Positions 59,234 to 64,000 of a stretch of 64,000 bases of DNA are shown in pieces. The stretch is from Amorphochlora amoebiformis (taxonomy: Eukaryota > Cercozoa > Chlorarachniophyceae), in NCBI GenBank assembly GCA_054601695.1, contig BAAHQB010000064.1, positions 744,001-808,000 on the forward strand. Reading direction: 5' to 3'. The notes beneath the pieces were generated by a model. That model did not search any database and was not told the origin of the DNA. It worked only from the letters and a program-made list of their open reading frames with translations. Both the position numbers and the translations under genes were made by a program. Position 1 is the stretch's first letter; each line of letters opens with the position of its first letter.

Positions 59234-61611
59234 CCGGTACGTATCAAGGTTTCGGTCGTCGAAGCCCTCCAAAGCATTGTTTAAAGGTACACTTGTATAA
59301 ATGTACATTATATATAATACATACATATAAATATATATATATATAGATATATATATATATATGTAATATAAATACTCCAAAATAAAACGATAATCCGAAA
59401 AATTAAAAAAAAGGGGAAATTCCCGCAAATTCAAAACGATTAATACCACTAGCCTAATCTCTAACCTTGAAGGTTAAATTTAAGGGGTACTCTAACCCTA
59501 ACATAACAAAATAACACTAATCCCAATCCTCTTAAACCTGACCTTATCCCTAACCCTACCTACCCCTAACCCAACCCTAACCCTAACCCCAACCCTACCC
59601 CTAACCCGAACCTAACCCTAGTCCGAGCTTTCACTCAACCCAAACCCTAACCCGAATCTAACCACAACCCTAAGCCTAACACTACCCAACCCTCACCCAA
59701 CCCTACTAACCCTAACCCTAACCCTAACCCTAACCTTAACCCTAACGCTAACCCTAACTCACCCTAACCCTAACCCTAACCCTAACCCTAGCCCGAGTCC
59801 TAACCTAACCCTAGCCGTAGCCCTAGCCGTAGCCCTAACCCTAACCCTAACCCTAACCCTAACCTTAACCTAACCTAATCCTGATACCTCGTCATTGTTT
59901 TTGCAGCCTGAGCATATACTGTATCCGGATCATTGAGCATTGCATACCATTCTCTAACAAGGGTAAGAAAGTGTGTATCAATGTATGTATTGTGTGTATG
60001 TGTTTGTGTGTGTGTGTGGGTTTGTGTTGTTTGTGTGTGTGTGTGTGTGTGATTGTATGTGTATGTGAATGTATACATGTATGTATGAACATATTCAAAC
60101 ATATTCACACGCTTACACAAACGACACAAACACACACACACACATACACACACACACATACACATACACACGCACACGCACACACACACACACAAAACAC
60201 ACACACACATACACACAGACACACACACACACACACACATACACACACACAAATGAAACCCATAAAATAAACACACCCAATCTCTCCAATCGAAACCTCC
60301 GTTACGTACGTCCTCTCCCTCAGCCCCCCACAACCATCACAAACCTCCCCCGCGTTTCGGCTCTCCCCACACCTTAAGCACTCCCATTCTCCAGGAAAAT
60401 TCTCGGATACTTCTCCCGGAAAATTTTCAGGTACTTCCCCCGGAAAGTCCCCCTGAGTGGGATTTTGATCTCCTTCTGCATCGCGGGGGGTGTGCTGAGG
60501 GGGTGTGATGTTGGGATGGGGGTTGATCTCTTCTGGAATGATGGGGGTCATGTCTTGAGCTGCAGAGGGTATAATTGAGTTCAGCAAGATTGAGAGTTGG
60601 GTAGGGGTTTGCGAGCGGAAGGTAGAAATTGTAGACTCATTAATAACGGATAAAAGGCTAGTTTACGTGCAGTTGACCTCCTGGCACATCGGGTTGATCG
60701 GTGTCGGTCATCGTAACGTCGAGAACGTTGTCAGAATGTTGCTCAAGTGTTCCGGGAGGTTCGAGCGACTTTTTGATCTCCATTGTAGCGGCGGGATGGG
60801 ATAAGTTGTGGTTGAATTCATCGGTCTCGAGACGGCGCACAGCCCAGTTCTTACGTGCCTGGTGTTATTGTTAGGGTTAGGATTTTGGCCGTCTAAAACA
60901 ATAACTCTTAAAACCAAACTGGAGTCGAAACCTGTTGGACTGCATGGGCGATTTGCTCCTTTATAAAAGCCATATCCGCAGAGATGTTGGGAAATGGGGG
61001 GATGGTTGGGGCGGGAGAAGGGGAAGGGTAGATACAAGGGAGAGGATCCACAGCTTCTGAGTCGTCGGATATCGTTCCGTGCGGCTGAGGGGTTATGAAC
61101 GGGCTGGGTGACAAAATACAACCTCCCTCCCTTAAACAAATTAATCTCACACCTTCAAATTTTTTTGAATATCCCTTCTTAACGTCAGATTGACTCTCTC
61201 ATCGCTCATCCAACGAGCCCTCATCCCTTCCCATTCCCCACGCCGCGTCGTCTCCCTCAACAGCTCGATGCCTCCAAACCCCTCGCTGCTTTCCTCACCA
61301 GACGCTTGCTCCCCGCCCCTACGCCTTTCCCTCGAGCGCTTTAGCCATGTGCGCAGCCCATGTGGTGCATACTCGTGGATCCCCGGCAGTGAAACGTCGT
61401 CCTCCAACGATTTGTTAGAGGAGGAGGCCCGAGTGCACCATACATGTGTCGCGGCAAAGGCGGAAATAAAGCCGCGTACGCGCCGAAACGAGGGAGAACG
61501 GGGAGAATCTAAGGTGTATTCCAGATTGGAATCCCCTTTCCGACTCGCCAGAGCCGCGCATAGGCCGAGGAAGATGGTTACACCCGGCAGACGCCGGGTG
61601 GTGGGTGCCAT
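59234..61611 (-). CDS. RanBP2-type zinc-finger protein with signal- or transit-like N-terminus (3' end unresolved)
   Basis: Phase-consistent exons 61611-61153, 61084-60932, 60858-60678, 60559-60310 and 59953-59888, plus a likely one at 59266-59234 or -59241. The ATG at 61611 follows an in-frame TAA, so the start is well placed. The N-terminus [21 protein letters not shown] is hydrophobic and signal- or transit-like. Exon 2 is Pro-rich. Exon 4 carries three FPGE(V/W) repeats ([19 protein letters not shown]) directly before a W-x-C-x2-C-x9-C-x2-C finger ([20 protein letters not shown]), the RanBP2-type pattern that binds RNA or ubiquitin in known members. Introns 1-3 are 68-118 bases and TA-free. 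The donor GTACGT at 60309 is the one that keeps the frame. All - strand exons from here to 27869 could be one gene, but the phases between 59266 and 56991 do not close. Confidence 0.7.
59460..59880 (-). repeat. Interstitial (CCCTAA)n
   Basis: Degenerate, then clean CCCTAA. It begins next to the donor of exon 59953-59888. Confidence 0.9.
59985..60262. repeat. (TG)n arm followed by (CA)n arm in one intron
   Basis: TG-rich 59985-60065, then CA-rich 60105-60255. The two arms are complementary, so DNA or RNA from this intron (60309-59954) can fold into a long hairpin with a loop of about 40 bases. Confidence 0.9.
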
Positions 61612-61819
61612 CGGCACCGATTCAGGCTGGGAGCCGATCTTTGCATAATATTAGTCAAGATACGATGATTTATTTAGGTGATTTTAGCATTTCGGTATCT
61701 GAGCATTTATTGAAACCGTGTAGCTGATATGTGCTCATGGCTGATGAGACTCTATTTTAGATTAGACAAAATCATCGGAATTCAACCCATCTTAGGTCCG
61801 AAGGGCCGGGTTGGTTCGA
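61612..61819. promoter_or_regulatory. 208-base divergent spacer, candidate bidirectional promoter
   Basis: Lies between the ATG of the zinc-finger gene (-) and the MAP kinase (+). TA-free. No TATA box I would defend. Confidence 0.5.
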
Positions 61820-63052
61820 ATGGGGAAAGTTTTTGGCCGTAAACGGGGGAAGGACAAGAAAGAGGGGGGGAAGGACAAGAAAAAAGTGTGTAAGGGATGG
61901 ACAGACAAAAGGAAAAATGGAATATCCAGCAATCGAAAGTCGGAGATGCAGCGGAAAGCGGTAGCTCCGCTCAAGGAGATCAAAAGGGGTTCAAGAACAT
62001 TCGTCAAAGTGAAATTAGATAACACCATCTACCAGTGCGACCAGCGATATACGCTAAAGTGCACTCTCGGACATGGCGCCTATGGGCATGTAGCATCAGC
62101 TACGGATACATTAACTGGGAATAAGGTGGCGATCAAGCGTGTCGACAGATTGTTGGACGACGAGACTGATGCGAAGCGGATATTGAGGGAGGTGAAGATT
62201 CTGCGCCATCTCTGCAAGCACCCCAACATCGTTAAACTCGTCGATTTCTATTTGGAGCCCAAGAAGGAATTCAACGTCGTCTACATCGTCTTCGAACTCA
62301 TGCAGACGGACCTCAGAAAAATAATTCAGTCCAAGAATAAGCTCGAACGTGTTCACCACCAGTATATCACGTACCAACTCCTCTGTGGTCTAAAGTACAT
62401 GCACTCGGCAAATATTTGGCATAGAGATCTCAAACCCGCCAACCTGTTGCTCAACGCAAACTCCACGCTCAAGATCTGCGACTTTGGATTGTCTCGTGGT
62501 GTAGATGACAACTCACAAGTCACGGATTACGTCGTCACAAGGTGGTACCGTGCGCCCGAGGTTATGGTATGCGACTCCTACGACGAGAAGATCGACTTGT
62601 GGTCAGTAGGGTGTATCCTCGCGGAACTACACGGACGGAAGCCGGCGTTCCGAGGGAGCGACTCGAGGGACCAGGTGTCCGAATACTTGAAGGTGCTGGG
62701 CGCACCCAAACCTGAGGACCTTAGCTTTATCACCAATGAGCATGCCAAAAAATTCGTCCAGAATTTCGGAAGCACTCTTAAGCCCGAGAATAAGCTGCCG
62801 CTCAAGTACCGCGATATGTCACCTGATGCGATGGAGCTAATGATGAAAATGTTGCAGTTCAACCCCCAGAAGCGTGTAAGCGTCGATGAGGCTCTCAACC
62901 ATAGATTTTACGCCGAGATCCGCAAAAAGAAGAACGAGATAGTGTGTGACAAGAAGTTCGATTTTAGTTTTGAGAAAAGCTTGAAGGGGCCTGAAGATCT
63001 CAAGAGGGAATTTAGAATTGAGGCCAAGTTCTGGGACTCAGTTACCTATTAA
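61820..63052 (+). CDS. MAP kinase, T-D-Y type, intronless
   Basis: 410 residues from ATG 61820 to TAA 63052, one exon. The open frame runs three codons further up but has no ATG there. Ser/Thr kinase landmarks: glycine loop GHGAYG (84-89), VAIK with Lys106, helix-C Glu124, HRDLKPANLLLN (201-212), DFG (221-223), activation loop T-D-Y (235-237) followed by VVTRWYRAPE, and WSVG (261-264). TRWYRAPE and the TxY pair place it in the MAPK family. The middle Asp is the TDY subclass. A 75-residue Lys-rich N-terminal extension (GRKRGKDKK) precedes the domain. Trp200 replaces the usual aliphatic residue before HRD. It is the only gene here without introns and with TA-free flanks upstream. An ERK7-like or plant TDY-like role is possible; substrate unknown. 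Confidence 0.95.
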   Translation: MGKVFGRKRGKDKKEGGKDKKKVCKGWTDKRKNGISSNRKSEMQRKAVAPLKEIKRGSRTFVKVKLDNTIYQCDQRYTLKCTLGHGAYGHVASATDTLTGNKVAIKRVDRLLDDETDAKRILREVKILRHLCKHPNIVKLVDFYLEPKKEFNVVYIVFELMQTDLRKIIQSKNKLERVHHQYITYQLLCGLKYMHSANIWHRDLKPANLLLNANSTLKICDFGLSRGVDDNSQVTDYVVTRWYRAPEVMVCDSYDEKIDLWSVGCILAELHGRKPAFRGSDSRDQVSEYLKVLGAPKPEDLSFITNEHAKKFVQNFGSTLKPENKLPLKYRDMSPDAMELMMKMLQFNPQKRVSVDEALNHRFYAEIRKKKNEIVCDKKFDFSFEKSLKGPEDLKREFRIEAKFWDSVTY

Positions 63053-63183
63053 CTTCAAGCGGCTGCATCGTACGAATAGCATGTGCAGCACTTCAACCAT
63101 CAATAGATCCATTGAAACCTAGAAACTGTATGAAAGGTACCGCAAGTGGTATCCATAATATTTTTTCTAAATAATATTATATC

Positions 63184-63234
<51 letters not shown>

Positions 63235-63358
63235 ACCCTAACCCTAACCCTAACCCTAACTCTACCTCAGTCCTAACCCTAATAACCCTATCTCTAGCCC
63301 TACGCTTAAGCCTAACCTTAACCCTAACCCTAACCCTAACCCTAACCATAACCCTACC

Positions 63359-63393
<35 letters not shown>

Positions 63394-63513
63394 TTATGTA
63401 TATATATATATATATATCCAGTATGTATATCATAGCATGATATATATCAATATTAGTATGAGTAATTATATAGATACATCATTGAATATTCTAGATATTG
63501 TAATAGTATACCA

Positions 63514-63603
<90 letters not shown>

Positions 63604-63710
63604 TTTATATATATAATTATATATTAAAAATATAAATAATATTATACTTATTATCATATTTATCATTGAGTTACATGAGCACAATATTATCATTCATTGA
63701 TTAATATATT

Positions 63711-63752
<42 letters not shown>

Positions 63753-63918
63753 TGATAAATAATATTCAATATTATATATAATTATTATCACTAGTGTATA
63801 TATGTGTATATATAATATTGTATAATTATTATATATGTGTATATATGTATATCATAGTATCTTCATATATGTATATGATATGTGAACATTGTAGTATCTA
63901 GAGTAAATGTGTATATCA

Positions 63919-63955
<37 letters not shown>

Positions 63956-64000
63956 CTGATACATATATATATATATATAATTATATATATATATATATAC
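63053..64000. repeat. 3' flank of the kinase: (TA)n and a CCCTAA patch
   Basis: Unique sequence to about 63180 (3' UTR), then (TA)n, a telomere-like CCCTAA patch at 63235-63358, and AT-rich DNA to the window edge. No exon is supportable. Confidence 0.7.

Noticed and set aside
61190-61648. + strand open frame opposite the zinc-finger gene
   Set aside because: Shadow of exon 61611-61153. The - frame has an ATG after a stop, a phase-matched splice chain and a signal-like start.

Overview
This window is nuclear DNA of a eukaryote with a compact set of ordinary protein genes whose introns are stuffed with (TA)n microsatellite. It has spliceosomal GT-AG introns, many exons of 22-110 bases, many interstitial TTAGGG/CCCTAA tracts, and a MAP kinase with a T-D-Y activation loop. 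I cannot name the organism; a protist or alga is my best guess. There are no bacterial operons, insertion sequences or CRISPR arrays. Nearly all long reading frames of the IYIYIY, SLSL or RERE kind are translated simple repeats, so I rebuilt genes exon by exon, asking each junction for AG/GT borders and a matching codon phase.

Layout, left to right: (A) a CS-domain-like gene, + strand, ten exons, 344-7018; (B) signal recognition particle receptor alpha, - strand, 21 exons, 7540-20011, convergent with A; (C) an unrecognised complete 227-residue protein, + strand, 20819-23725, divergent from B; (D) a cytidine-deaminase-fold protein, + strand, 25478-27354; (E) a large - strand gene, 27869-46438 with further exons up to about 57 kb, encoding a six-bladed NHL-repeat propeller followed by EF-hands; (F) a - strand gene with a signal- or transit-like N-terminus and a RanBP2-type zinc finger, about 59.2-61.6 kb, possibly the 5' part of E; (G) an intronless MAP kinase, + strand, 61820-63052, divergent from F. 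The genes are unrelated housekeeping or signalling genes and not a functional cluster.

The striking part is the intron architecture. Four of the five gene-to-gene spacers, the first three introns of B and the first introns of F are free of (TA)n, while almost every other intron carries it. Inside these introns sit partial sense-strand copies of exon edges, here called shadows. Each consists of about 15-60 exonic bases with its splice junction, embedded between TA tracts. They follow one rule in genes A, B, E and F: copies of an acceptor edge lie upstream of that exon and copies of a donor edge lie downstream of it. Some form arrays of 5-10 copies, and in B an acceptor shadow and a donor shadow have fused into a new, in-frame, 52-base exon-like unit the same length as the real exon. 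I consider this the candidate undescribed system of the window.
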